Of a stretch of DNA of 64,000 nt, positions 34,219 through 43,644 are shown in pieces. The position numbers and the translations under genes were made by a program. Position 1 is the stretch's first letter. Every line of letters begins with the position of its first letter. The stretch spans positions 48,126 to 112,125 of the forward strand of contig NZ_JABFNN010000033.1 of assembly GCF_013090115.1 (NCBI RefSeq), written 5' to 3'. The notes beneath the pieces are model-generated. The model saw only the letters and a list, made by a program, of their open reading frames with translations. It made no database searches and was not told the DNA's origin. This DNA is from Flagellimonas amphidinii. Its GTDB lineage: Bacteria; Bacteroidota; Bacteroidia; Flavobacteriales; Flavobacteriaceae.

Positions 34219-37200
34219 CTAAATAAACTCCAATGGAATTGCAGACGACAGTCCTTTATACTTGGCATATCGTTTGTCTACAGCATCCTGTGCTGTTTGT
34301 ATTGCTTCCTCAAAAGTTTTGGTATTACTTTCAATAAGTTGTGCAAAACGTTTTTCCATCCTAAAATAAGACTCAACTGGAATGCTTGGGGCATCAGAAT
34401 CCATTTGTAACGACACTAACCCTTCCTTGGTTCTTTTTGGGTCATTTCTATATAGTAACCATTGTCCAGAAACAACCGCAGCTTGGTGATATTGTGAAGG
34501 TTTTCTCATATCAATTCCATGCGAGGAGCTGTGACAATAAGCTATAACCAATGATGGCCCGTCATGCTTTTCCGCTTCAATTAATGCCCGTAAGGTTTGT
34601 TCTTTATCAGCTCCCATAGCTACAGAAGCCACATAAACCCCTTCATACTGCATGGCCCAAAAACCAAGGTCTTTTTTCTGTTTCTGTTTTCTTTGGGCTG
34701 CAAACTTAGCAGTTGCCCCATACGGTGTTGCTTTGGACATTTGTCCTCCTGTATTGGAATAAGCTTCATTGTCCAAAACTAAAATATTCACATTTTTATC
34801 GGAGGCCAATACATGATCCAATCCACCAAAACCTATATCATAAGCCCATCCATCCCCTCCTACAATCCATACACTTTTCTTGATCAAATTATCCACCATC
34901 TCGGCAAGTTGTCTCGCCTCAACCTTATCGATAGTATTCAATATAGCTTTCAGTTTCATGATTCTAGCACGTTGTTCTTGAATTTCCAACTCTGTATTTT
35001 GTGCTGAATTCAGAATAGCTTCCACAAGTTCGCATCCAACATCTTTCTTCAACAGATTTATTAATCTCCTGGCTCGTTTTTCTTGCTGATCAAAGGCCAA
35101 TCTGAAACCCAAACCAAATTCTGCATTGTCTTCAAAAAGAGAATTGGACCAAGCTGGCCCTCTTCCCTCTTCATTCTTTGACCAAGGGGTTGTTGGCAAT
35201 GCTCCACCAAAAATAGAACTGGCTCCAGTGGCATTCGCCACCATCATTCGGTCTCCAAACAATTGGGATAATAATTTTAGATATGGTTCCTCTCCGCAAC
35301 CATCTTCGCCCATAGGATACTTAAAAAGCGGTTCTTGCAATTGTTGTTGCGCCACATTAAAAACATCTATTTTGGTTCTATTAAATTCAGGAATGGTTTC
35401 AAAATAATCCCAATGCATCTGTTCTTCTTCAATACTGATTTTACTTTGTGTCATAGTCAATGCTTTTACCGGGCAGACATCCACACAATTATTACAAGAC
35501 GTACAATGCCCAGGATACACTTGAATGGTATAATTCAACAAGCTAAAACCATTTATATCCTCCCCAAACAACTTGGATTTAAAGCCCTGCGGTGCTTCTG
35601 CTAGAACGTCATCATTATATGCCTTTATACGAAGTGCTCCCGAAGGACATGCCATACTACAAGCTCCACATTGTGTGCATAAATCAGTATCCCATACAGG
35701 TAGTTCTAATAGGGTTTTAAAGGAATTATGATGCGAAGTATTAGTATCATAAGTGCCATCTAAAGGAAGTTCACCAACAGATACATCGTTGCCTTTTCCA
35801 GCCAATAGTTTACCTAAAAGAGTCTTTGAAAACTCAGTATCTTCAATCAATCTGATCTGATTGCCCAATATCATTTCAGTAGTGTCAACTTTTTGCAAGT
35901 TTTTCTTAGCACTTCTAATATCAGCGTAGTCCAAAAATGTGTTGCGCAATGCAAAGTAACAGGCCTGCAATAAAGATATTGCCACACCATTGACCTCATA
36001 AAGATTTTCAGGGCTACTGAAGGTTAGATACAATTCCAGTTGCTTCTCTTGAATCAAACTTTGTTCCTTCCTAGAAAGTTTTCCCCATAAAACTTCAGGA
36101 TGTAACTTGGATTGCAGAACTACTTTCCCTTTGTATTTAAGTTTGTTCAATGCATTTTCGTTTTGCAGAAATGTAATATCCTCACAAAAAATAATATCTG
36201 CATTTGATATTAAATAAGGGGCATTAATAGACGCTGTAGCAACCCGTAAATGTGCCACGCTCCTAGAATTCGTCTTTTTATAGTCGCATTCCACATAACC
36301 TTGGACATAATTATTTGAATTGCTGCCCATCAGTTCCAATATTCGCTGAAAACATTTTAAAGTTTCATCATTTTTGGTCGTATAGAACATTGCTTGATGA
36401 AATTCTGGCGGTATTTGAAAGGGTTCAACATCAAGACTTAGGTGGGTTACATCATCGTTAATGCCCACCGTAAAATTATTCTTTGGTTCTTTTTGCTTCA
36501 AATTATTCACAATGGCTTTCACCATTGCAGGGGAAAACTCCTTCGAACTTAAACCATATCGCCCCCCAACAATTTTCGGTTTGGTTTTAAATCTCTTGGA
36601 TTGCATTACGGCATGGAACACATCTAAATACAACGGTTCTCCGCTTGCTCCGGGTTCCTTAGTTCTGTCCAGTACCGCAATGGTTTTGCATGAATCCGGA
36701 ATACTATCCAAAAGGTGTTTCATACTAAAGGGCCTAAATAATCTTACCTTAATCAAACCCAATTTTTCTCCTTGGGTATTTAAATATGATATTGTCTTTT
36801 GCAGCGTTTCCGTAGCAGACGCCATAGCTATTATAACTTGTTCTGCTTCTGGATGGCCTACATAATCAAACAATTTATAGTGTCTTCCTGTCAATTGTGC
36901 AAAATGGTCCATTTGTTCTTGAACAAGTTTTGGACAATCATTATAGTACGAATTGACAGCTTCCCTGCTTTGAAAAAACACATCTGGTCCCTGCGAAGTT
37001 CCTCTAATTACAGGATTATTAGGGTCGAGTGCTCTTTTTCTATGTAAATCGATTTGGTCTTGAGACATCATAATCTTAATGACCTCGTTACTGATTTCTT
37101 TAATTTTAGAGGTTTCATGTGAAGTTCTAAAACCATCAAAAAAATGCACAAAAGGAATTCTGGATGATAAAGTAGCGGCCTGTGCTATCAATGCAAAATC

Positions 37201-37653
37201 CATTGCTTCCTGTACAGAGCTGGACCCCAAAAAGGCGTAACCGGTATTTCTGACCGCCATAATATCGCTATGATCTCCAAATACCGATAATGCATGCGTT
37301 GCGACAGATCTTGTGGGAACATGAATCACATTTGGGGTTAATTCCCCTGCAATTTTGCACATGTTTGGCATCATCAAAAGTAATCCTTGAGATGCTGTAA
37401 AGGTTGTGGACAATGACCCTGCCTGTACTAAGCCATGCATGGCCCCGGCCACTCCGCCCTCGCCTTGCATTTCAAAAACCTCAGGAACATTACCAAAAAT
37501 ATTTTTTATTTGTAATGTACTCCATTCTTCCACCAATTCAGACATTTCTGAAGATGGTGTTATGGGGTATATCGGAAACACATCATTGGTACGATAGGCC
37601 ACATGTGCCACAGCTTGATTACCGTTAACAATGATATGTTGTTGATTTTTCAT
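34219..37653 (-). CDS. nifJ: Pyruvate:ferredoxin (flavodoxin) oxidoreductase
   Basis: A 1144-residue single-chain enzyme that converts pyruvate and CoA to acetyl-CoA and CO2 with reduction of ferredoxin or flavodoxin. I start at MKNQQHIIVNGNQAVAHVAY (37653); the frame runs upstream to 37725, but that part encodes a hairpin. The sequence has IYPITPSSEMSE and GEGGVAGAMHGLVQAG near the N-terminus, two 4Fe-4S motifs (CTQCGACSMACPSGA and CTSCNNCVDVCPVKA), and the thiamine-diphosphate site GGDGWAYDIGFGG with NEAYSNTGGQMSKATPYGA. Length is normal. It follows an OsmC gene and a sigma-54 activator, suggesting redox-controlled expression in low oxygen or under stress (inference). Confidence 0.96.
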   Translation of the reverse strand: MKNQQHIIVNGNQAVAHVAYRTNDVFPIYPITPSSEMSELVEEWSTLQIKNIFGNVPEVFEMQGEGGVAGAMHGLVQAGSLSTTFTASQGLLLMMPNMCKIAGELTPNVIHVPTRSVATHALSVFGDHSDIMAVRNTGYAFLGSSSVQEAMDFALIAQAATLSSRIPFVHFFDGFRTSHETSKIKEISNEVIKIMMSQDQIDLHRKRALDPNNPVIRGTSQGPDVFFQSREAVNSYYNDCPKLVQEQMDHFAQLTGRHYKLFDYVGHPEAEQVIIAMASATETLQKTISYLNTQGEKLGLIKVRLFRPFSMKHLLDSIPDSCKTIAVLDRTKEPGASGEPLYLDVFHAVMQSKRFKTKPKIVGGRYGLSSKEFSPAMVKAIVNNLKQKEPKNNFTVGINDDVTHLSLDVEPFQIPPEFHQAMFYTTKNDETLKCFQRILELMGSNSNNYVQGYVECDYKKTNSRSVAHLRVATASINAPYLISNADIIFCEDITFLQNENALNKLKYKGKVVLQSKLHPEVLWGKLSRKEQSLIQEKQLELYLTFSSPENLYEVNGVAISLLQACYFALRNTFLDYADIRSAKKNLQKVDTTEMILGNQIRLIEDTEFSKTLLGKLLAGKGNDVSVGELPLDGTYDTNTSHHNSFKTLLELPVWDTDLCTQCGACSMACPSGALRIKAYNDDVLAEAPQGFKSKLFGEDINGFSLLNYTIQVYPGHCTSCNNCVDVCPVKALTMTQSKISIEEEQMHWDYFETIPEFNRTKIDVFNVAQQQLQEPLFKYPMGEDGCGEEPYLKLLSQLFGDRMMVANATGASSIFGGALPTTPWSKNEEGRGPAWSNSLFEDNAEFGLGFRLAFDQQEKRARRLINLLKKDVGCELVEAILNSAQNTELEIQEQRARIMKLKAILNTIDKVEARQLAEMVDNLIKKSVWIVGGDGWAYDIGFGGLDHVLASDKNVNILVLDNEAYSNTGGQMSKATPYGATAKFAAQRKQKQKKDLGFWAMQYEGVYVASVAMGADKEQTLRALIEAEKHDGPSLVIAYCHSSSHGIDMRKPSQYHQAAVVSGQWLLYRNDPKRTKEGLVSLQMDSDAPSIPVESYFRMEKRFAQLIESNTKTFEEAIQTAQDAVDKRYAKYKGLSSAIPLEFI

Positions 37654-37695
37654 GAGTTGAATTACTTCTGAAGTGTTGGTTTTATTGGAAGAAAT

Positions 37696-37721
37696 TAAGC
37701 CGCCCATGAATGGGCGGCTTA
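37696..37721 (-). terminator. Hairpin between osmC and nifJ
   Basis: A perfect 12-bp stem (TAAGCCGCCCAT and its reverse complement) lies 8 bases past the OsmC stop and 43 bases before the nifJ start. It has only a short T-rich tail on the minus strand (TTTCTT), so it may be a partial terminator or attenuator that lowers nifJ transcription. Confidence 0.65.
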
Positions 37722-37728
37722 GCAAATT

Positions 37729-38286
37729 TTACTGTTTTTCGAATTCGATAGTAACAGGGGTTGGGTTAGTCAACATATCGAATACTGGGGAGAATTGAGC
37801 CAAATTTCTCAATTGTTCTTCAGAAGCATCGGACTTTACCTTGAAAGTAACTTTGATACCTTCGTAACCTTTTCTAACTTCCGGATCCAGTCCCAAGAAA
37901 CCATGAAGGTCTACACCACCTTCCAAGGTAGACTCCATTCCTTCAATATCAATTCCGTTGGCAGCGGCATGGTAAGCCATGGCACCTGTCAAGCAAGACC
38001 CTAGGGCATGCAGAACAATCTCACCTGGGTTAGGAGCTTTGTCCTCTCCCAAAAGTACTTCTACATGGTCTGCCTCCATGGTAAAGGCTCCTTCTTTTCT
38101 CTCTGTGTGTTCTTCGCCAACTCCATAATACTCTTTGATGCTGGTTATACAGTGACCTCCATCAATCCAATTGTTTTTGGCTCTAAATTGAAACTTTGCC
38201 AATTTAGGGTCTCCTTGTACTGCGTTGATTGTTTCAACCAACTGATCTACGTTTACTCCGTTTTTAATGTTTGCTGTTGTAATCAT
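37729..38286 (-). CDS. OsmC-family peroxiredoxin-like protein
   Basis: A 185-residue OsmC protein. The N-terminal extension (TANIKNGVNVDQLVETINAV) and GHCITSIKEYYGVGEEH precede the OsmC core, with the catalytic cysteine in LHALGSCLTGAMAYHAAANG and late strands YEGIKVTFKVKSDASEEQLR and FSPVFDMLTNPTPVTIEF. The second conserved cysteine of Ohr/OsmC proteins is not in its usual place (the segment reads FSPVFD). It may therefore not act as a classic peroxidase. A good sigma-54 promoter and palindromic sites lie upstream. Confidence 0.9.
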   Translation of the reverse strand: MITTANIKNGVNVDQLVETINAVQGDPKLAKFQFRAKNNWIDGGHCITSIKEYYGVGEEHTERKEGAFTMEADHVEVLLGEDKAPNPGEIVLHALGSCLTGAMAYHAAANGIDIEGMESTLEGGVDLHGFLGLDPEVRKGYEGIKVTFKVKSDASEEQLRNLAQFSPVFDMLTNPTPVTIEFEKQ

Positions 38287-38331
38287 TCTTTTTCGATTTT
38301 AAGATTATTGTTTTGTATTTGCCATAGTATT

Positions 38332-38347
38332 TGCATTTGGCATGCCA
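38332..38347 (-). promoter_or_regulatory. Sigma-54 (-24/-12) promoter of the osmC-nifJ unit
   Basis: On the minus strand TGGCATGCCAAATGCA. It matches 14 of 16 positions of TGGCACG-N4-TTGCA/T, with the GG and GC dinucleotides at the required 10-bp separation. The GC lies about 47 bases before the OsmC start codon. Confidence 0.7.
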
Positions 38348-38394
38348 AAAACATATAAACCTGAAAATCAACTTATTACAAATTATATAGCATA

Positions 38395-38456
38395 AAATAT
38401 CATAACGATATTTAGCTTATTCATGATATTTCGTAAAAATAACAACGAAATTTCGT
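38395..38456. promoter_or_regulatory. Palindromic upstream activator sites
   Basis: Three related palindromic elements: AAATATC-ATAAC-GATATTT (38395-38413), GATATTTCGT (38425-38434) and the perfect ACGAAATTTCGT (38445-38456). They sit about 50-110 bases upstream of the -24 box, within the usual enhancer distance for a sigma-54 activator, and end just after the stop of the activator gene at 38459. Confidence 0.55.
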
Positions 38457-38458
38457 CA

Positions 38459-40309
38459 TCAAATAGGTCTTCTAATACCTAGAGATCTAATTTTTGAAGT
38501 AAGTGTTGTTGGCGGTATGCCCAAGAGTGCCGCAGCTCCTTTTTCACCGGAAACTCTCCATTGGGTCTTTCTCAACGCCTTAAGAATATTGTCCTTTTCC
38601 ATTTGAATCAATTCCTTGGAAGTGTAGATATGGTCATCATCATTTTTGGAATTAATCAAATCAGTAGTTTTTGGATTGGGGATTATTTGGGACCAATCAA
38701 TGGCTCCATTTTTTGACACAATAACTGCACGCTCCACTAAATTCTGCAATTCCCGCACATTTCCTGGCCATTCGTATCGTAACAGCAGTTTTTGTTGTGC
38801 CCCGGTCAGCGGTTTTATATCCTTATTCAACTTTCGGGAAAGGTTTTGGAGCATTTCTCCCGCTATCAAACAAATATCATTGCCCCTTTCTCTTAAAGAA
38901 GGAACTTCTAAAGGAAACACATTAAGTCTATAATACAAATCCTCCCTGAATTTCCCCTTTTTGGAAAGCTCCAAAAGATTGCGATGGGTAGCGGCAATTA
39001 TTCTAACATCTACTTTTTGAGTGATAGAACTACCAACTGGATCAAATTCCCCTTCTTGAATCACGCGTAATAGTTTTGGCTGTAAATCCATTGGCAACTC
39101 CCCTATTTCATCCAAGAAAATGGTTCCCTTATCCGCCAATAAAAATCGTCCTTTTCTATTAGCAGTAGCTCCTGTAAATGCACCTTTTTCATGTCCGAAA
39201 AATTCACTTTCAATCAAATTTGCTGGAATTGCCCCACAGTTGATTCGAATCATTGGACCGGCACTTCTATCACTTGCCGCATGTATGGCCCTAGCCACCA
39301 ATTCCTTGCCTGTCCCCGTTTCACCATGTATGAGCACAGTGGCCTTAGTGGGTGCAACTTGACCGATTAGCCCAAGCAGATTTTTCATGGATGGGTGCTG
39401 ACCAATAATTCCGTGATCATTAGAAAGTTCCTTGATTTCTTCCTCCAAATATTTGGTTTGTGTTTTTAAGGTCAATATTTTATCCTCTGCCAATAAGCGG
39501 TCGTTTATATTTCTAAGAATTAACGTGTAAAATCTATTAGTTTGCTTCCCATATCTGCTTATGGTTCCTTCATTAAGAGTAACTTTTTCTTCAGACCCAA
39601 TTACTTTTACAATTCTAGACAGATAGGTATTCAGTCCATCTCCTTCCCCTTCAATATCATCCTTCACCAAAGATTCCAATAGTTGCGCACCATCCTCATC
39701 AAAAAAGAAAAGAACATTCCGCTGTAACACATCATCATTTTCAAAAATTATTTGGGCCGAAGCATTGGCCAATACAATTCTAAAATTTTGATCAAACATC
39801 ACAATGGCATCCATTGCGCCATCAATCAGCCCCATCATTTTAGCATTGGCCAACTCTACTTCCTCTTTAGAAGCCGATAAACGTTCTTGAATTATATCCA
39901 ACTCTCGGTGCCTTTTAATCAATACCGACAGAATACCTTTGGCAAAGCCCTTGTCAGCATCCATCAATTCCGAAAAACGGGTAGATTCTATTTTAAGTAG
40001 TTTGGTTTCCTCAATGGAAGTGACAGATACCGATCTTGGTTTTTCATCAATCAAAGCATACTCTCCAAAGCAATCCCCAACTGATAATATACTATACAGA
40101 TGCTCTTTGTCATGTACCTTTACTTTTCCACTAAGCAGAACATACATACCATCAGCCAACTCCCCTTTTTGGATTATCCGATTGTTTTTTACAAACCGTT
40201 CCTCTTGAGAACTTTCACAAAGCTCCAATAGTGATGCTTTTTCCACTTCAGAGAAAAATGGAACTTTTTTTAAAAAATCTACGAGTTGGTTGAGTCGCTC
40301 AGCGGTCAT
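38459..40309 (-). CDS. Sigma-54-dependent activator with cyclic-nucleotide-binding and PAS domains
   Basis: A 616-residue enhancer-binding protein. Residues about 15-135 are a CRP-like cyclic-nucleotide pocket ([39 protein letters not shown]). A linker helix and a PAS domain (about 160-280) follow. The AAA+ domain (about 305-535) has Walker A GETGTGKE, the sigma-54 contact loop GAFTGA and [11 protein letters not shown] Fis-type HTH ends the protein ([20 protein letters not shown]). It lies upstream of an OsmC gene with a sigma-54 promoter, and a class III cyclase is 4 kb away: cyclic nucleotide sensing is likely. Divergent from the OxyR-type gene. Confidence 0.93.
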   Translation of the reverse strand: MTAERLNQLVDFLKKVPFFSEVEKASLLELCESSQEERFVKNNRIIQKGELADGMYVLLSGKVKVHDKEHLYSILSVGDCFGEYALIDEKPRSVSVTSIEETKLLKIESTRFSELMDADKGFAKGILSVLIKRHRELDIIQERLSASKEEVELANAKMMGLIDGAMDAIVMFDQNFRIVLANASAQIIFENDDVLQRNVLFFFDEDGAQLLESLVKDDIEGEGDGLNTYLSRIVKVIGSEEKVTLNEGTISRYGKQTNRFYTLILRNINDRLLAEDKILTLKTQTKYLEEEIKELSNDHGIIGQHPSMKNLLGLIGQVAPTKATVLIHGETGTGKELVARAIHAASDRSAGPMIRINCGAIPANLIESEFFGHEKGAFTGATANRKGRFLLADKGTIFLDEIGELPMDLQPKLLRVIQEGEFDPVGSSITQKVDVRIIAATHRNLLELSKKGKFREDLYYRLNVFPLEVPSLRERGNDICLIAGEMLQNLSRKLNKDIKPLTGAQQKLLLRYEWPGNVRELQNLVERAVIVSKNGAIDWSQIIPNPKTTDLINSKNDDDHIYTSKELIQMEKDNILKALRKTQWRVSGEKGAAALLGIPPTTLTSKIRSLGIRRPI

Positions 40310-40469
40310 TGCTACAAATGAATCGTTCTGTTGAACTAAATATAAAGATTTGCAAATTAAGTTCCCGAAATGTTTTATATCAAGAAGTAATCATGAACAA
40401 CATAATATAGTATTAAGCATAGAAGAAACTGATGCTTTTTTATACTTTTATATCCCAAACTTATAGTTT

Positions 40470-41411
40470 ATGACAATCACCCAACTTCAATATGTTTTAG
40501 CCGTTGCAGAATACAAGAATTTTACGCTGGCCGCTGAGAAAAGTTTTGTTACCCAGCCCACTTTGAGCATGCAGGTTCAGAAATTGGAAGACGAACTGGA
40601 TGTTTTGATTTTTGACCGAAGTAAAAAACCTATTTCAATAACCGAAGTTGGAAAAAAAATAGTCGCCCAAGCCAAAAACATTGTTGCAGAAGCGGAACGC
40701 ATTAAGGATATCGTTGATCAGGACAAAGGTTTTATTGGTGGTGATTATACCTTGGGAATCATACCCACGGTCATGCCTACGCTGCTTCCCATGTTTTTAA
40801 ATACTTTTATTAAAAAGTATCCCAAGGTCAATCTCATCATTAAAGAGCAACCAACGGATATGATGATTCGAAATATTCTGGATGGACACTTGGATGCTGG
40901 CATTGCAGCCACTCCTTTGGAAATTGAATTTATTAAAGAACGGCCGCTCTACTACGAACCCTTTATAGGTTATGTACCGCAGAACCATCGCTTAGCTTCA
41001 GAAAAACAATTGACCACAGCGCACTTGAATGTTAATGATATCCTCTTGCTACAGGATGGGCACTGTTTTAGAGATGGAGTCATTAATTTATGCAAAGCCT
41101 CTAAAAATATTGAAGGAGACCAGTTCAAAATTGAAAGTGGAAGTTTTGAGACCCTGGTGAGTTTGGCAGATGAGGGAATGGGTATGACTCTACTTCCCTA
41201 CCTAAACACAATGCACCTTGAAAGTGAAAAGCGAAAATTCCTTAAACCCTTTCAAACCCCTTCACCAGCTAGAGAAATAAGTCTCATTTACCACAAAAGT
41301 GAGCTTAAAATCCAAATCACCGAAGCTTTAAAGGAGGTCATTTCTGGTATTGTGAGGGGTGCAATAGCCTTTCAGGATGTGAAAATCATCAGCCCTGTTG
41401 CCAAAGCCTAA
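40470..41411 (+). CDS. oxyR: OxyR-type LysR regulator (peroxide sensor)
   Basis: A 313-residue LysR protein. The HTH is in TLAAEKSFVTQPTLSMQVQK at the N-terminus. The C-terminal sensor domain has the redox pair Cys199 and Cys208 in GHCFRDGVINLC, at exactly the positions used by E. coli OxyR. Oxidation by hydrogen peroxide forms a disulfide and activates transcription of catalase, peroxiredoxin and iron-storage genes. Flanked by a sigma-54 activator (divergent) and, beyond it, OsmC and pyruvate oxidoreductase genes that need protection from or respond to oxidants. The symbol is given because both redox cysteines are present. Confidence 0.92.
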   Translation: MTITQLQYVLAVAEYKNFTLAAEKSFVTQPTLSMQVQKLEDELDVLIFDRSKKPISITEVGKKIVAQAKNIVAEAERIKDIVDQDKGFIGGDYTLGIIPTVMPTLLPMFLNTFIKKYPKVNLIIKEQPTDMMIRNILDGHLDAGIAATPLEIEFIKERPLYYEPFIGYVPQNHRLASEKQLTTAHLNVNDILLLQDGHCFRDGVINLCKASKNIEGDQFKIESGSFETLVSLADEGMGMTLLPYLNTMHLESEKRKFLKPFQTPSPAREISLIYHKSELKIQITEALKEVISGIVRGAIAFQDVKIISPVAKA

Positions 41412-41421
41412 CCAGATAATG

Positions 41422-41447
41422 AAAAAGGGCCGCAAATGCGACCCTTT
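41422..41447. terminator. Bidirectional terminator between oxyR and the small gene
   Basis: AAAAGGGCCGC-AAAT-GCGACCCTTTT with one mismatch; T-rich on the plus side and A-rich (T on minus) on the other. Confidence 0.75.
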
Positions 41448-41450
41448 TAT

Positions 41451-41639
41451 TTATGCTTTTAATAGTAATAAAGATGGTTGTTGCAACTCTGGTTTATCTA
41501 CAATGAAGTACTGTAACCAGATTCTAAGTTCTTCAATTTCATTGGGCAATAGCCTTGAAATAGCTTTCTTCAATTCTTTAGCGAAGAGTTTAGCATCAAA
41601 ACTAACTTTTTGTAAGACAGTTTTGCTGTAATCTAACAT
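41451..41639 (-). CDS. Small conserved protein of unknown function
   Basis: A 62-residue acidic/basic helical protein beginning MLDYSKTVLQKVSFDAKLFA and continuing ELKKAISRLLPNEIEELRIW, then LQYFIVDKPEL. I chose the ATG at 41639, since this N-terminus resembles small proteins I recall from other Flavobacteriia; an ATG 4 codons upstream is possible. It has no signal or membrane segment. It is convergent with oxyR and shares its terminator. Function is unknown. Confidence 0.65.
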   Translation of the reverse strand: MLDYSKTVLQKVSFDAKLFAKELKKAISRLLPNEIEELRIWLQYFIVDKPELQQPSLLLLKA

Positions 41640-41766
41640 AGCTCTGGGCATAAAATTTTGCTTATTTTGAATTGGTTGAGTTCTAAGTTACGAAAAATCA
41701 GAGCTTAATTCTCGGGGCCATGGTTAAAAATTGGATAAATTCGTGTTAAATTCGATTAACTGCCTC

Positions 41767-43053
41767 ATGGGAAACCGTATTTGTCTTTATTACAAGTATT
41801 TGATTTTCATATTCTTACTATTGACCCTATTGTTTTCAGGGTGTACCTCCATCAAAAAAGGCATAGACCGACAATTGCAAAATCCCATATTGCAAAATTC
41901 TTTGCATGGACTTATGGTAATGGATGCCAAGACTCAAAAAATCGTATACAAAAACAACAGTTCCCTATATTTTACCCCAGCCAGTAATGTAAAAATTGCC
42001 ACTTTTTATTCTGGATTAAAATTGCTGCCCAAAAACATTCCAAGTCTAAAATATCTGGTTGCCAACGACACTCTTTTTGTTGAAAGTACAGGAGACCCTA
42101 CTTGGTTGCATCCCTATTTTCAAGACAGTACCTCCATAAAATGGTTGAAAAAGCATAATAATATTTGTCTCTATCTTAAAAATTCTGAAGAAACACGTTA
42201 TGGACCAGGTTGGGCATGGGAAGATTATGACACCTATTTCTCTCCTGAAAAAGGCACACTTCCACTTTATGGGAATGTAGTGACAATTAGTACCGGAGAT
42301 AGCTTATCGGTAATTCCAAGGTTCTTTCAAGACAGTATTTCATTTATTGATGATGCTCCAAAGCGACGAGAAGAGTTCAACAACCGTTTTTATATCAATC
42401 CATCAGAAAAAGACACCGTTGAAGTACCATTCATTACCAGTCCACAACTGACGAAGCAATTATTGGAATCCGTTTTGGGTAAAAAGATTTCAACCGCTCA
42501 TTATCTGCCTGAAGGTGAAAAAAAAGTGTTGCATGGTATAGAAACCGACTCCATTTACAAACAAATGCTCTTTGAAAGCGACAATTTTTTAGCCGAACAA
42601 TTGATGATAACAGCTTCTTCTACAATTTCGGACACCTTAAGTGTACATAGAGCAATTGCATATATGCTGGAAAATGATTTGTCTAATTTGGAACAGCAAC
42701 CACGCTGGGTAGATGGTTCTGGTCTATCCCGGTATAACCTGTTTACACCACAGTCCTTTGTTCAAATTCTTCGAAAAATTTATACCGAAACACCTCATGA
42801 GCGCCTTTTTTACCTTTTTCCCATCTGGGACGCTTCCGGGACTGTTGAGAAATGGCAGGATTCAACTACAGAACCTTTTATTTTTGCAAAGTCTGGCTCA
42901 TTGGGAAACAACTACAATCTCAGTGGTTATGTAAAAACCAAATCAGGGAAACTGCTCATTTTTAGTTTTATGAACAACCATTTTAAGATTCCCACCTCCC
43001 AAATAAGAAGTGAAATTTATATCGTTCTTAAAAAACTATACGAGGATTATTGA
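41767..43053 (+). CDS. Lipoprotein D-Ala-D-Ala carboxypeptidase (S13, PBP4-like)
   Basis: A 428-residue peptidoglycan hydrolase, started at the ATG at 41767 (a TTG 12 codons upstream is less likely). The signal ends in a lipobox (LLFSGC, Cys26). The catalytic SxxK is in TPASNVK (Ser73, Lys76), the second motif region is in VDGSGLSRYN, and a KSG in FAKSGSLGNNYN fills the place of KTG. Such enzymes cut the terminal D-alanine or the cross-link in the cell wall. It is shorter than E. coli DacB (about 477 residues). The gene's end overlaps the stop of the convergent Nudix gene by 7 bases. Confidence 0.9.
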   Translation: MGNRICLYYKYLIFIFLLLTLLFSGCTSIKKGIDRQLQNPILQNSLHGLMVMDAKTQKIVYKNNSSLYFTPASNVKIATFYSGLKLLPKNIPSLKYLVANDTLFVESTGDPTWLHPYFQDSTSIKWLKKHNNICLYLKNSEETRYGPGWAWEDYDTYFSPEKGTLPLYGNVVTISTGDSLSVIPRFFQDSISFIDDAPKRREEFNNRFYINPSEKDTVEVPFITSPQLTKQLLESVLGKKISTAHYLPEGEKKVLHGIETDSIYKQMLFESDNFLAEQLMITASSTISDTLSVHRAIAYMLENDLSNLEQQPRWVDGSGLSRYNLFTPQSFVQILRKIYTETPHERLFYLFPIWDASGTVEKWQDSTTEPFIFAKSGSLGNNYNLSGYVKTKSGKLLIFSFMNNHFKIPTSQIRSEIYIVLKKLYEDY

Positions 43054-43634
43054 TCAAATAAACGGTTGATCTGTGCATATTGTAGGAGCATGATTGTCTT
43101 GGCATCTTTGATTTCTCCAATTTTCATTAGTTGTAGTGCTGCTGTAAAACTCATTTCCAAGACTTCAATGTTCTCGGTTTCATCCTCAGCTCCTCCACCT
43201 TCACTTACTTTCATGTTATCTTCGTACTGCCCCACAAAAAAATAGAGCACTTCGGTTACAGAACCGGGTGACATGTAAGCCTCAAAGACTTTCTCAACCT
43301 TGTCAATTTTATACCCTGTTTCTTCTTCCACTTCCATTTTAATGGTCTCCTCTGCATTTCCCTTTTCCAAGAGTCCGGCACAGGCCTCTACCATCATACC
43401 GTCCAAATTGCCATTTAAATAGGTAGGCATCCTAAACTGGCGGGTCAGGACCACAGTTCCTTTTACCTTATTATATAATAAGATTGCGGCACCGTTGCCC
43501 CGATCATAGGCTTCCCGCACCTGTGTCTCCCATTGGCCATCCTCCCGTTGGTATTCAAAAGTGACCTTGTTCAAGGAGTACCAATTATCCGAAAGTAGTT
43601 CTTTCTTAATGTTCCTAACATTACCGTATTTCAT
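43047..43634 (-). CDS. NudK-like Nudix hydrolase
   Basis: A 195-residue Nudix protein of the ADP-ribose/GDP-mannose pyrophosphatase group. The Nudix box is in AGLLEKGNAEETIKMEVEEE plus TGY, with ETG and EE pairs for metal binding; the first E of the general pattern is replaced, as in NudK proteins. An upstream TRQFRMPTYLNG motif is also typical. It hydrolyses a nucleoside diphosphate linked to a sugar or ADP-ribose. It precedes the DUF2461 gene by order on the minus strand, 10 bases apart. Confidence 0.9.
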   Translation of the reverse strand: MKYGNVRNIKKELLSDNWYSLNKVTFEYQREDGQWETQVREAYDRGNGAAILLYNKVKGTVVLTRQFRMPTYLNGNLDGMMVEACAGLLEKGNAEETIKMEVEEETGYKIDKVEKVFEAYMSPGSVTEVLYFFVGQYEDNMKVSEGGGAEDETENIEVLEMSFTAALQLMKIGEIKDAKTIMLLQYAQINRLFDQ

Positions 43635-43644
43635 GAAGATGGAT

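Noticed and set aside
37654..37725. Longer nifJ start at 37725
   Set aside because: The added 24 residues are encoded by the osmC-nifJ hairpin, and the family normally begins near MKNQQ with its GNQA motif.
41451..41639. Small gene next to oxyR as a toxin or antitoxin
   Set aside because: No partner gene, and the sequence lacks HTH or toxin motifs; better treated as a conserved small protein of unknown function.
41713..41766. TTG start at 41731 for the S13 carboxypeptidase
   Set aside because: The ATG at 41767 gives a compact lipoprotein signal directly; the extra 12 residues add nothing typical.
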